This document shows, in pieces, positions 1 through 11,154 of a stretch of 64,000 nucleotides of DNA. The position numbers were made by a program, and so were the translations under genes. This stretch comes from Adiantum capillus-veneris (lineage: Eukaryota > Streptophyta > Polypodiopsida > Polypodiales > Pteridaceae): the NCBI GenBank assembly GCA_014529385.2, contig CM043943.1, forward strand, positions 151,628,092 to 151,692,091. The letters run 5' to 3'. The notes under the pieces were generated by a model. That model worked only from the letters and a program-made list of their open reading frames with translations, was not told the origin of the DNA and searched no databases. Position 1 is the first letter of the stretch. The number at the start of each line of letters is the position of its first letter.

Positions 1-384
1 CTAAAGGTGTGGTAAGCGGAGCTCCTCCAAATCAGGTTCCTCGCTCACCAAGAAGATAAATGTTGCGAGTTGAGAAAGGTACTCCACCCCCAACTTGCGC
101 TTCTTGAGCGCTAACACCCCTGGGGCTTGCTCGTCCAAGTAATGGCCTGCATCGGTTGCAATTTCTTGGAATCGTTGCAACCGCTTGGAGAATGGGCGAT
201 CACCTTTGTGTATATAGCGCAAAAGATCGCAAGACACCCAGATCCCTACATGTGGGGGGATAGATACATAATATTTTATGATGTGCTCCTCCATGAACGC
301 AAAAATCTCGACAAATGCATCCATGTGAAGGGCAACTGTGGCATCAAGGTTAGGGAGACGAGTAAAAAAGGTGTGGAGATCCAA
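1..384 (-). CDS. Unassigned 127-codon ORF at the window edge
   Basis: An open frame of 127 codons runs from an ATG at 384 to a TAG that coincides with the first bases of the window. The composition is ordinary for a soluble protein (mixed charged and hydrophobic residues, no low complexity), unlike the microsatellite-driven ORFs nearby. I recognise no domain, signal peptide or membrane segment. It could be an exon of a gene extending upstream of 384, or a fragment of a transposon gene. Function unknown; coding status is plausible but unproven. Confidence 0.3.
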   Translation of the reverse strand: MDLHTFFTRLPNLDATVALHMDAFVEIFAFMEEHIIKYYVSIPPHVGIWVSCDLLRYIHKGDRPFSKRLQRFQEIATDAGHYLDEQAPGVLALKKRKLGVEYLSQLATFIFLVSEEPDLEELRLPHL

Positions 385-929
385 CTTCCCTTTGTATTAA
401 GTGCAAGATGATGGCACCTCCCAAAGTGTAATCACTTGCCCTTACAAAAACATACAAAGTTCTTGATAATCTTTTAGTCTAAAATTTTGTCTCTAGGAAA
501 GCATTGTTCGAAGGATATAACTAACATGGCTATGGAATATGACAAAGGTTTAGCCAACAACATTGCATTGATTGTGACAATTTAAAATTGATTTTGACAA
601 TTTCAAATGAATGTCTAAATAAAAAGGTATGTAACAGCCTCTGATTTTTTACTCACAGCTGACAATGTAGTGACACAAACACTCAAAATTACACACTGTC
701 GTGAGAATGACATGTTCTCACGTATTATAAAAATTTGAGAAGGACTCTGAAAATTCCCCCATGCAAGAAAACTCTCATGTGTTCTTTTCTAATTTTATCA
801 ACTAAAATGGATCACCAAAAATTATAAGAGACATTAGACAATAATAATTCTTACCGAGGTCTTCACGTTATATACAAATGTTTTGATCGCAATCTATGAA
901 GCATAGTATCATGTCAATAGAAGTGTAAG

Positions 930-930
<1 letters not shown>

Positions 931-1021
<91 letters not shown>
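931..1021. repeat. (GT)n microsatellite
   Basis: About 45 uninterrupted GT units. Confidence 0.98.
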
Positions 1022-1022
<1 letters not shown>

Positions 1023-1132
1023 AATACCTTGGCCAACATATATGTCAATTATGCTGTATTTTTTAAAGCTCCAAAAAGTGTGATTTTACGGAAACTGTAC
1101 ATCTAACGTTGTGAAACCTTTCAAAGCAAAAG

Positions 1133-1133
1133 A

Positions 1134-1215
<82 letters not shown>

Positions 1216-1223
1216 CACACACA
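1133..1223. repeat. Compound (CT)n(TA)n(GA)n(CA)n microsatellite
   Basis: CT units pass into about 25 TA units, then GA, then CA. The CT and GA arms are complementary, so the tract can fold back around the TA core. Confidence 0.97.
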
Positions 1224-1408
1224 ATTTGTATAATTTTTATTTCTTTTTGTCCCTTCTCCCCTCCCTAGGTGATAAATACATGAGCCACATAATTCAAAGG
1301 AAAAAATATTTATAGTCTTATGTGACAAGGCCACAAGAGAAACTAAGAAAATCATTTTCCGGCTTTGCTCGACTCTACTGTATGTCAAGAAAAATTGGTC
1401 CTTGATAT

Positions 1409-1500
1409 GTAGGGCTGGCTAACCTCAACACTACTAACACGGGGATTTGAATGACCCCCAAGCGGTGGGATTGATGGCCAGGAAGTGCGGGCACAGAAAC
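1409..1500 (-). mobile_element. Inverted partial copy of the SINE-like repeat
   Basis: This interval carries the reverse complement of the 3' portion of the tRNA-derived repeat at 1609-1800: the blocks CTCAACACTA, AATGACCCCCAAG and GGTGGGA occur in the same order, inverted. Divergence is moderate. Together the two form a fold-back pair about 110 bp apart. Confidence 0.6.
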
Positions 1501-1608
1501 AAAGGCGCGTGTAGACGTTGATTGCTGAAAAATAAACAAGGGCAACAAATGTAGACAAGGATACTCACTTTATGATCAAGGGTGCTCATAGTGGTTTCAA
1601 CAAACCAC

Positions 1609-1800
1609 ACGTGCCTGTGTGGGTTAGCTCGTTAGTCTCCCAATTGCGAGGTCATGGGTTCAAGTCTCCCACCCATGTCCATGCGTTGACTTTTTGTAGA
1701 CCCTTCCCCCGCCTCTAGATTCGTGTGCACACTTCCCGATCGTCGATCCCACCACTTGGGGGTCATTAAGGTCCAATGTTAGATAGTGTTGAGAGGGCTA
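1609..1800 (+). mobile_element. tRNA-derived SINE-like element
   Basis: The left part resembles a tRNA-type RNA polymerase III promoter: an A-box-like TTAGCTCGTTAG from 1624 and a B-box GGTTCAAGTC at 1657-1666, with spacing typical of tRNA genes. It is followed by a non-tRNA body of about 130 bp. No cloverleaf with a clean acceptor stem can be drawn, which argues for a SINE rather than a tRNA gene. Target duplications and a tail were not identified, so the borders are approximate. Confidence 0.55.
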
Positions 1801-2370
1801 GCTGATGTATTAGAAGGACTCCGGGCTTCTCTTTCACATGCACAATACTTCAATGAAATTGTACTATAAGGTTTTTAGGACCAAAGGGAACAAATAATTT
1901 CTTGTTATTTGGGGAGTGTTGAAACAAAATTAAATCATGCTTGGTTTGATTCATTGGTCTCAATATGTCTACCACAAAAAAAACTGAGAAAAATATTGAC
2001 AGGTTTCCTGGATATTATCTTTCAAAATGCATTCATTGCAGGATACAAACGTCTGCTTGGCAATACTCCTATTAAATAAACTAGTATGTGATCCGCTCAT
2101 TGCTGCAGCCAAGGGGTATGGTTCAATTTTCGGTACCCCTCCCCCTCCTCTTTAAGGTGACAACATCTTCAAGTATTTTTTATGCATTCAATTCAAGGTA
2201 GTGATAGCCATAACTTAAATGCTTCATTATCTACAATGAGGTTTTGCATTCTTTGTTGTACATCTCTTAATGACATCAACTTTGTGTCACAATAGAAAAT
2301 GCATAGAGAATTGAATCAACATAACAACTATAATACATCCATAAACTAAAAAGATTACATGCAGTGGAGC

Positions 2371-2416
<46 letters not shown>

Positions 2417-4399
2417 TAGAAGAACATGGCTGTAATTTTATGGCAAGAGAGAGACACAGGGAGAGGGAGATTAAAATAAAAACAAAAATCTACTCCCATT
2501 AGTATAAGTAGTCTCTTTAAGCGTAACTTGCAGTTGGTCACTTTTTTTTTTTTGTTGAAAGCCACTAAATCTTAACTGACAAAAAACTTGTGACTTCAAA
2601 ATGACAATCTGCGAGACGCTGCATTCGGCACCCACAAAATCCATGGTCCCACGCAACAAACACTCCTACCAAAACGTTGATGCCCCTCATGCAAGGTGTA
2701 CAATACAATACTCCAATTCTCATGTCTATCCCTATGAGAGTATACTGCATTGGCATGCAAGCGATCGCCAAGCTCACAAACCCGTATGCGAGTTGAACCT
2801 GGATTACGGTTCAGTGCCACATGGATATGAAAGTATCCTTGGGGTCCTCCAAAAAAAGCATGCACTTCCATAAAAATGTTATCACTATAATAGTGATCCC
2901 TCCAAGCCAATAGGTTAAGGACAATAAGTTCAATAACCAAACAAAATATAGAAAGAAACTGTGCTTCGTTGATATTCCTTACCTAACAACTTCAAAGCTT
3001 TCAATAATGTGTACTACATCATGCACATTGAGTGGGCCTCTCCAACCAGGTGGATCTACATGACAAATTTGTTAGTTCAAATATCAAGCTAAAAAATTTT
3101 CAAAGCATATAATTAGATCTAATTACCATAGATGTGATGTGGTGGATGATGAAGCATCCAAGTAAACGTAGACAATGTCCAATGTCTTCTAAGAGGAGGC
3201 ATCTATAAATAGAACATTCCACCCCATCTAAGAAATACCAACATAAGCTTTGCATGGCAGTGAAAGTGCATAGAGAATTGAATCGACATAACAACTATAG
3301 TATGGGACCCATGTATTGGTGCAAACCAAAAGAGTGCACTATTAATACCACTAAAACTCTTAAATCTATAGCAAACCATTAGCTCTCAACCACTCCCAAA
3401 CATGCACAAAGAGTTGCACAAATCTACTCATTTATGTAAATATAAGCCATAAACTTTCAATATTCTCATAATGAGATGAAAAACATGTAAAACATCTATA
3501 ATTTATGAAAGTAGAAATTTCACAGATATGCAACAACTTAAAGATGGAAAAAAACACTTAGATTTGAGATTTTGATTCCTTTTTTGAAAACAAATAACCC
3601 AACTGCAATACCAATGAACCTGCATACACCAAAAATTTTATTCATGATTGGCATTGTTCATGTAGACTCCATACAAAATGTCAAAATCCATCGAAAACAA
3701 ACTAAACAATTTGTGCATACCATTGCCATACAAAGGATGCTTTGCTGTGGAGTTGTAGTTGATAGCACATACTAACTATAATAATACTCAAATTCTCTAT
3801 ACCTATCATACATTGATCACCCTTTTTGCAAATAAAACCCCACAAAGACTATTTTCTTCTTTGAACCTTCCATAAGTTCTACATTATACACATCTTATGG
3901 ACGCACATCATAATAGAGACGGGTTGGTCACTAATTTCCAAAGCAAAGAGATCCATAGGAGAAAGTTTGATTTTTGCCAAGAGGACACAACTTTAGGTGT
4001 ATGCATATGCATCAATGCACTAAATTACCGAGTTCAAGTGGTTTAAACGGTACACGATCCTTGTCTAAAGTTATTTACAATGGTGATTACAAACTCATAA
4101 TGGGGTCTAAAAATTGCTACTCCCAAATATTTGGGATATCAAAAAATCCTTTAAATCTAAAGGAGTAAGACAATTTCTACCTATAAATCTGATGATAACT
4201 TATAAATGAAGTTTTGGTAGCGGAAAAATATTTTGGAATCTATCCAGCTTTCAAGTATTTCATTTCCACTGAAGCTCACGTAGCTAATAATAGATGTAGT
4301 AATTGAAGCCTCTTTCTTAATGACGTGTTACTTTATGTTTTCAAGGCACAAATGCATTACTCCATATTGTTTGGACACAAATATAATTTCAACTAACAT
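1801..4399. other. Non-coding stretch with a bracketing direct repeat
   Basis: No gene can be supported. A direct repeat of about 35 bp (TGCATAGAGAATTGAATC and following) occurs at 2299-2334 and again at 3268-3303, bracketing roughly 930 bp that also contains a (GA)n run. A 115-codon minus-strand frame at 2596-2940 has no recognisable motif. The rest is AT-rich. Confidence 0.5.
2372..2413. repeat. (GA)n microsatellite
   Basis: About 20 GA units. Confidence 0.97.
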
Positions 4400-4622
4400 T
4401 GGAGAGAGGGAATGGGGAACATGCCCAACACACAAACAAAGGCCTCCCTATAGCTCAGGGTACTCACAGCACCCCTATCCTGTCAAACACACCTTCAAAA
4501 CACGCACGAAATGCTAGCAGAGCTCCACATGCACCTCACCTAATAACATGCACGGTTGGAACTACCACAATCGAACACACCTATGCCACAATGTTCAATC
4601 CTTGCCCTTCAACACAGACAAC

Positions 4623-4624
<2 letters not shown>

Positions 4625-4664
<40 letters not shown>
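4625..4664. repeat. (CT)n microsatellite inside LTR copy 1
   Basis: About 20 CT units. The other LTR copy has about 26 units at the same place, so the tract varies in length between copies. Confidence 0.97.
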
Positions 4665-4668
<4 letters not shown>

Positions 4669-5723
4669 AAATCCACACAGTGATGGCTCGAGGCGCACAC
4701 ACACTTCTACGCGACACTGCAAATTGCACAAGAGCATAAGACGAGAGCAGGGGGGAAGAGGGAATCGACACCAAGAAGCGGGCAATGTTTCTTCACTTTA
4801 CTCAAGATGATCCAGTACAACCGGCTCCATCGGCACAACCTCGACGAGCACCCCAAAAAAAAACTAGAGACGACGACCTTCATTGACACCATTCTGATGG
4901 TAGAGATTCTTCCTTTGCTTCCTTGTCGCCACGCACAAGCGAGAGCTTTTCTCCTTGATGAGTCGAAAAAACCTTCCGTCTCTCCAAGAAAAGAAAACTC
5001 CCTTCTTCGTAAAAAAAACCCCAGTCCCTCCTTTTGTTTTTTCCCTCTTGATCCTTTTCCCCCAAGGGGCAACGCAGTGCCATCGTTGCTCCCTTCTCTC
5101 TTTGGCTAAAAAATTTGCCCTCTCTTTTTTTCTAACTTGAGCCAAACCCTTCAACTTTCTTTTTCCCAAAAAGGGTTTCAAAGGGACATCTCACCTGCGT
5201 TACATATCTTTGTGAACCCACTTAAGCTTTTTTATTTCCCTTTACTTTTTGGCCTGCCCAAGGGGCAAAGGCTAAAGAGATGGCTTATCTTTTTGCTGAC
5301 TAAAATAGAAAAAAATTGAGTTGTATTTTAAAGCATTTTTTAATAAGCCCAAAATGCTCATTGGTTGAAATAAGATAGTGGGCACTCATGTTAAATGAAG
5401 AGTGTGTAACTCTAATGATGGACATGTCTTTGAGTTTTCAAATGTTAAAGATTTTGGGTTGCCTCTAATGGAAAATATGTGGGTGTAGTTTTGAGCTTTT
5501 GGGGGGTTGGTGAAGGATCCAATGTGGTATGTCAGATTCTTATGAATTTTGGGAAAATGCAAAATTGAGGTATCTTTGGAGATCTTCCCTTGAGTCTCTC
5601 TCTTTCTCTCTCTCACTCAACGAAACCAAGCTCTCTCCCTTTCTTGTCGTTCCAGAACCATTTCGTTCCCCTTCACTGACTTGCTCTGCATGATATCCAG
5701 AAAGCTCTACCTGTCGCTCACCG

Positions 5724-5726
<3 letters not shown>

Positions 5727-5757
<31 letters not shown>
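5727..5757. repeat. (CT)n microsatellite
   Basis: About 15 CT units upstream of the tyrosinase relic. Confidence 0.95.
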
Positions 5758-5760
<3 letters not shown>

Positions 5761-5955
5761 GCGTGATCAACAGTTTTCTGACCATGATTGGCAACAGTGG
5801 TCCGCAAAGACCAACACTGTCAGTGAAGGCAGAGGAAGCGAATTTTGTGGCCTAGCTCTCTAGAGTTGATGATGGAGATGAGGAGCTGATGGAATGGGAA
5901 GAGGAAGGGATGGGGCCTGAGAGGGTATGGCCGGAGAGATTGAGGAACGTCATGC

Positions 5956-7137
5956 GTGGGGGAGAGATGGAGGATCCTCAAGCGTGGGATCAGGGTAGCA
6001 AGCTCCGAGGTGGCCGGCCAAGACAGTAGTACTGCTTCTACTATTGATAAGGTGGTGGATGTGACGAAGTCCATAGAGCGTGAGAACGTGGTGCTGGACA
6101 TTTTCTACCCACATGCGCTGCAGACGAGAGGCGACGAGATGGCGCAAGAACGCCTGGATCGGCTGAACATGAGGAGGTATGCGTTCTTGCTCGCTCTGTT
6201 CGCTGTGCAAGCACTCCCTGCATCTGACAAGTGGTCTTTCTATCAGATAGCAGGCATTCTGCATGGCCTGCCTCAATATGCCCCTTTCGACGGCATGGAG
6301 TCCTAAATAGTGGGGCAGCTACTGCCAACATTACTCCCCTCTCTTCCCCACTTGGCACCGCCCCTACGTGATGCAGCTCTTGGAGCAGTCCATCAGCCGC
6401 CAGGCCAAGGTCCTCGCCTCCATTGTCATCTCTGACTCCATGGAAGAGTAGGCCGTCCTAGCTCCGCTTCCCTATTGGGACTGTGCTAACTAAACCACTC
6501 GGGTCTTAGGCCTCCTTGAAGTCTTCACCTCCACTGAAATCTCCCTTTGTCTATGCCTAGAAATCCTTTTCCAGCACCTCCATTCCCAACCCCCCTAAAT
6601 CCTTCGTTGTCCCCATTGATGTTGCCAAGCCCTTCAACTCTTCTGATGTTTTCAACCCCACCGCCAGGCCCCACTACTTTGTGCGCGGTCAGGGTATCCC
6701 CTCACCCCTCAGCACTACGTCCCTACTGTGCGCCATGTCACTGCCACCTACCAGTCCCAGAACGACAAGCTCAATGTCACTTTCATGTGTAATGCCAACA
6801 CCACGCTGATGGAGGGCGTGCACGCAATCTTTCACCATAACCAATGGCTGCCATTCTCCAACCACTTCTGGTCCGAGAAAATGCATGGCGATGGCAAACA
6901 GTATGGGCACTACGCATCACTGGAGCTGGTGCACGACTTGGTGCACACCATCGTGGGCGGCACGGGCGGGCATCTGGCTTACCCAGAAATTGCCGCCTTG
7001 ACCCCATTTTCTTCTTCCACCATGCAAATGTGGACCGCCTTTTAGCTCTGTGGCAATACTGCTGCCCCCAAACCTGGATTCTGCAAAAGCCGCTGCAGCT
7101 CAACAGCGAGGGTCCAGAAGATGAGGAAAAGCATTAG
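5956..7137 (+). pseudogene. Fungal-type tyrosinase (copper monophenol oxidase) relic
   Basis: Tyrosinases hydroxylate monophenols and oxidise diphenols with two copper ions bound by histidines. Pieces in three forward frames line up with the family in order. An N-terminal stretch (5956-6305) has ALYALQ-like and SFYQIAG-HGLP blocks. A CuA segment at about 6344-6450 has FPTWHRPY, followed by LPYWDCA near 6465. The CuB region (about 6880-7075) has HDLVHTIVGG and then, after a frameshift, DPIFFFHHANVDR. The LPYWD and FFxHHANVDRLxALWQ wording is closer to fungal or bacterial tyrosinases than to plastid polyphenol oxidases of seed plants. At least two frameshifts and several stops (for example TAG near 6450, TAA near 6492) exclude function. 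Introns could explain some frame changes but not the in-frame stops. Confidence 0.8.
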
Positions 7138-7364
7138 CATTAGCTTTTCATTTTTTATATGTGCATGACGTCACTAGTCAGTTTCGTGCTGGATCTTCAT
7201 GTCCCTTTGCTAACAGATTTGGGCGTACTATGTTGCATTTCTGTTTGTGTGCAGCTAGGAGGGAGAGCTCAGATGTGGTGCCATGCTTCTCCGTAGGCCC
7301 AATTTTCTTCCCACACTTGGTTTATCTATTCATGGTTCACTTTCAATTTTCTATGTGTCGCTAA

Positions 7365-7720
7365 CTCTGATAAGTAGCCAACCTATGAAGTTAATGTTGT
7401 TTCTAAACGATGAGTCTCTCCTCTCTTTATCTGTCAATGCTCTTGCATTATCTCCCAGAAGCTTATTTCCAAAAATCCTTTTATGATATGATCTATTTGC
7501 CATTTATTCTCCTATAAGTAGCCAACCTGTGAAATTAGGTTATCCCCCAAAAGCATGTTTCGGAAACTCCTTTTATGATATGGTGTATTTGCCATTATGA
7601 TATGGTGTATTTGCCATTAACTCTCTGATAAGTAGCCAGCCAACAAAATTAGGTAATTTTTAAAAAAATGATCACTACAAAATCAATTTTTTTTAATGAA
7701 AATGATCTCTCTCTCTCTCT

Positions 7721-7773
<53 letters not shown>

Positions 7774-8000
7774 GTAATAGTAGTATTTTTGTTCTAGTTC
7801 TTTTGTACCCAGACATGGTATCAAATTCACTATTTTGTAACAGATTGGTCTCATAGGTCATTTTGGCCTTTTGAAGATGTTAACATTTCATTTCATTTCA
7901 TCTCTCTCTCTCTCTCTCTCTCCTCTCGTGTTGCCTTTTATCTCTTAGAAGCGTATTTCTAAAAATCCTCTTATGATAAATCTTTTTGCCATTTAATGCT
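7365..8000. repeat. Degenerate tandem repeat (AAGTAGCCAACC family)
   Basis: Blocks such as GATAAGTAGCCAACCTATGAAG and TTATGATATGGTGTATTTGCCATT recur three to four times between 7365 and 7650 with roughly 120-150-bp spacing, and part of the unit recurs near 7930-7990. CT runs at 7706-7772 and 7901-7921 interrupt it. Confidence 0.65.
7706..7772. repeat. (CT)n microsatellite
   Basis: About 33 CT units with one short T-rich interruption. Confidence 0.96.
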
Positions 8001-8044
8001 TATTTAATGTGGATTTTCTTTTTAGATGTTGGAAGTACCATATC

Positions 8045-8049
<5 letters not shown>

Positions 8050-8075
<26 letters not shown>

Positions 8076-8076
8076 C
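8050..8076. repeat. (TA)n microsatellite
   Basis: About 13 TA units. Confidence 0.95.
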
Positions 8077-9337
8077 TCATGGGGAAATCAGCTTACTAAA
8101 TAATACCTTTTAAAAATAATTTTTCTTCTCTCTACCTTCTCTCCCTCATATTTTCTTGTAGTCCACCCGAAAAATGTATCTTTTAGATGTTTTATGATAT
8201 GGTCAACTTTTCATCTAATATCTAATTATAGTTGAAATATCTAATATCTAGTTCATTACCAACAATCATGTGTTATTTTGTGTGTCCTTAAAAGTTGAAA
8301 AAAATCTATGTTGCTCTGTCCCAAGTGAAAAAGCTATGCAGGACTTTGTGAAAGAAGAGCTCTTGATTGAATATTGCTCTCACCTTGCTTTAGTAAAGGC
8401 CTTGCTTTAGTAAAGGCCTTGCCAACACTTCTTACTTTTTAGATCTTTGAGACTATGCACCCTTGTTTTGCTTTAAAGGGAAAAGTCTTGGCTAAGTAGG
8501 GGACTTAAAAGTACACTCAGAATTAAGGAAATAGATATTCACAATTCAACTCCACCATGCAACATAAAATTTTGCTCTTGGTGTGATCACACAAAAGACG
8601 TGCATTTGATCCTCCACCCACCATCAATAACCCTACTTACCTAGCAATGTACAAAATAAAAATTTATCAAATTGTTTGGACTCAACCTCTCTTCATACAA
8701 CTCTTATAACTCTCTTTTGAATGCAATGACAATTACACGACACATTCCCTATCTCTTCATTTCATTCCCACCTTCTTATTCTTCTCTTGTGGATTCCAAA
8801 TATATTTCTATGAGAAGGCCTTGTGATTTTATCACTTGTTAACTTTGGAGCTCCACCCCCTTATTTTTAGCCTTTACAAATAATAACCAAGGGGTTTTTT
8901 AAACCCTCGTTCCCTACATTGCCGGTGTCTTGTGCACTGATTCTTGAGTTGCAAAAAAGATACTGAAGGTCGTCGACTCGGTGTTCGAACTTGCCATCCT
9001 ACGCCACACTTGAACCTTGTCGAGGTCGCAAATCGGGGTTGCAAAAATCAAGAAAATCACCAGGTGCTGCCTTGCCAGCAAACATCATCAAATTTCCACC
9101 TAGCGAAACTCGATCACTTCAACTCCGATTGATAAGCTATTAATTTTTCATAAACTTCACGTAACATGATCTACTCTTTAGAACCTGGTCGAAGCTCAAA
9201 ACCCATCGGATGGCGTGTCTTTTGATGCTACCAAGTGGGCATACACTCGACCCCCGGCTAATTTTCAACTAGCCATAACTTGCCTGTCTGAGCTCCAAAG
9301 GCCAATCTGAAAAGACCGACATGCTCCATAGTTCTAG

Positions 9338-9753
9338 CGATGAAGTGGATAGCCAGGAAACATGTGTCTTGCCGAGGGTCTGCGACTAGATAGGTTTAGT
9401 TAGGATCTGTGGATTAGAGTAGTTGTTGGTGGTGGAGTGATTTGTGAGGTGATAAAAGCGTTTACTAGTCCGTGTGTGGCAGTGAAGCGTTTTTCTACTC
9501 ATAGATGCAAAACCCCATATGATTTGTAGGAGTACCTTTAGGTAAGTGATCCAATTTTGATCTAGAGCTATTCAGCATTGAATTATTTGCTAAAGTTCTT
9601 GATTGCATTTGGAATCACGGAAAAGTGTGCTTTTGAGGGTAAAAATGCATTAAACAAGTTTTTGTGGATATTTTTGTATGACTGACTGATGCTGTGCATA
9701 TAAAAGAGTATTTGCAAGGGTTCTATGAAGAAAACCTGCAATTCTGTAAACAT
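9338..9753. other. Non-coding spacer
   Basis: No gene or recognisable repeat seen between the end of the LTR homology and the palindrome array. Confidence 0.5.
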
Positions 9754-10759
9754 AGACATCCTGCACGTAGGATGTCTCAAGGGGGTTCTAGAGACCAAAT
9801 TTGAAAATTCTGACTGCACCAGTGAGTTCAAAGGGTAGGTTTTACCCTAGTAACATATTGACTTGGGTGTTTTTCCCTATTTTTGTTGACCAAAAGCCAA
9901 AAGGTGGAGTCAGAAAACGTAAAATTTTAGAAAAGGCTTAAATTGAGTGATTTTTGCATGGTTTTGCAATTGTGAAGCATACTTGCACTTGCTGAGAGCA
10001 TAAGGAAGCATCAGGGACACTTCAATCTGAAAAAATAAGCAGTAGACATCCTACGCGTAAGATGTCTACAGGGTGATCTGGTGGAAATTTTGAAAATATG
10101 AGGTTACGAGTGTGTTTAGAAGGTAGGTTTTATCCTATTTTCACCTGGAAAGTGAAAATTTGATCAAATTTTGATAGATCAAAGCCAAAAGACGAGAATT
10201 GCCAGACATCCTACCCAAATTGTGTCCAAGGCCTAATTTTGAGACCAAACCATAGGATGACTCCATAGGCATGTTCTAAATGTTGTATTGAGTGCATGTG
10301 ATAAATTTTATTTCATTTGCGTCAGTGAAAGGGAAGATTGAACAGACTTTAGCATTTTTTACTGAAAAAGGCAAGGATAGCTAGTTTTGGGGTCTTTTGA
10401 CATCCAAACTCAAATCTAAGCATACCATTGGGTTGCTGAGCACTAGGAGAATCTTGGGATCAAGTTTGGACAAAATCTGAGAAGTTAGACATCCTACACG
10501 TAGGATGTCTCCAGCTTGATTTAGGACTCCAAACCAACCTATGAGCACACCACTGTGATCAGCACATCAAGGAGAAGCTGGCGTGAAAATTTCAAGTCAT
10601 TCTGAGCAAAAAGATATCCTGCGCGTAGGATGTCTCAAGGCCATTTTTAGGTCCAAATGAAATTCTGAGCATACCATTGTGTTGCTGGACTTAAGGGGAG
10701 TCTCTGGACCAAATTTTGTTCAATTCTGAGTATATAGACATCCTACGCGTAGGATGTCT
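9754..10759. repeat. Array of six 24-nt palindromes (AGACATCCTACG and inverse)
   Basis: AGACATCCTACG joined to its own reverse complement occurs at 9754, 10044, 10204 (degenerate), 10487, 10612 and 10736, each 24 nt long. The last copy is a perfect palindrome. The last three copies are about 125 bp apart, the earlier ones 160-290 bp. The sequence between copies is also loosely repeated (GAGCATACCATTGTGTTGCTG-like blocks, TCAAGG after the palindrome). The array precedes the gag-protease element and may be part of its LTR or leader. Confidence 0.85.
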
Positions 10760-11145
10760 TTAGGCCAGTTTTAGGGTCCAACTATACTTTTGACCATACA
10801 AGAGTGTTCACAGTGTCACAGAGATCCCAAATCTTCTTTTAAAATTGAATTTGGACTCATTTTGACCAGTCTAAACTGCATTTCACTGTTTTGGCCATAA
10901 CTTTCACAAACGATATCGGATCGAAAAAGTTTTTATATCAAAACGTAGCCTGAGAGCGGCTCTACAGATCTTAGAGCGGCAACCATTTAGGTCAACTTTG
11001 AAAAAAAACGTCGTTTGAGGCCTCAAATTCATCCGCAAGTTAGGGGTGTCTGAAAGCGACAATTTGCGAGAATTGTGACGAAACGGTTGCGGTTTTGGAC
11101 ATAGTTTCGACTTTTCCCTAACCAAAGAACTTGAACACAGTAAAC
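10760..11145. other. Leader-like spacer before the gag frame
   Basis: No ORF. The stretch lies between the palindrome array and the gag frame, which opens after an in-frame TAA at 11146-11148. No convincing primer-binding site was found. Confidence 0.4.
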
Positions 11146-11154
11146 TAAGTCTAC

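Larger units (their letters stand above)
412..1408. other. Non-coding AT-rich stretch with two microsatellites
   Basis: No credible gene is seen. The stretch holds a GT run and a CT/TA/GA/CA compound microsatellite, each listed separately. The ORFs in this interval are translations of the simple repeats. Confidence 0.6.
5252..8839. other. 3.6-kb segment present in one LTR copy only
   Basis: In LTR copy 2 the sequence runs straight from ...CCCTTTACTTTTT into AACTTTGGAGCTCC. Here these flanks are 3.6 kb apart. The borders read ACTTTTT on the left and ACTTGTT on the right: either an imperfect 7-bp target duplication around an insertion, or the microhomology used to delete the segment from the other copy. 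No inverted termini were found. The segment contains the tyrosinase relic, CT/TA microsatellites and local tandem repeats. Confidence 0.6.
4400..9337 (-). mobile_element. Interrupted LTR, copy 1 (solo or truncated)
   Basis: Bases 4400-5251 and 8840-9337 are homologous, in order, to the contiguous LTR at 28632-30011. Shared landmarks include GGCCTCCCTATAGCTCA, the (CT)n run after a CAACACAGACAACACC-like block, and the AACTTTGGAGCTCCACC block. Both copies start with a TGGA..GGAATGGGG border. No internal retroelement sequence flanks this copy, so it is a solo or truncated LTR. It is split by 3.6 kb (5252-8839) absent from copy 2. Homology stops near 9337, before a clear terminus. Orientation is inferred from copy 2. 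Confidence 0.75.

Noticed and set aside
1611-1680. Functional tRNA gene
   Set aside because: A and B boxes are present, but no complete cloverleaf with paired acceptor stem can be drawn; a tRNA-derived SINE is more likely.
2596-2940. Minus-strand ORF of 115 codons as a gene
   Set aside because: No motif, overlapping frames of similar length on both strands, and poor support for coding.
9754-10759. CRISPR-like array
   Set aside because: Spacers are unequal (125-290 bp), themselves related, and the genome is eukaryotic.
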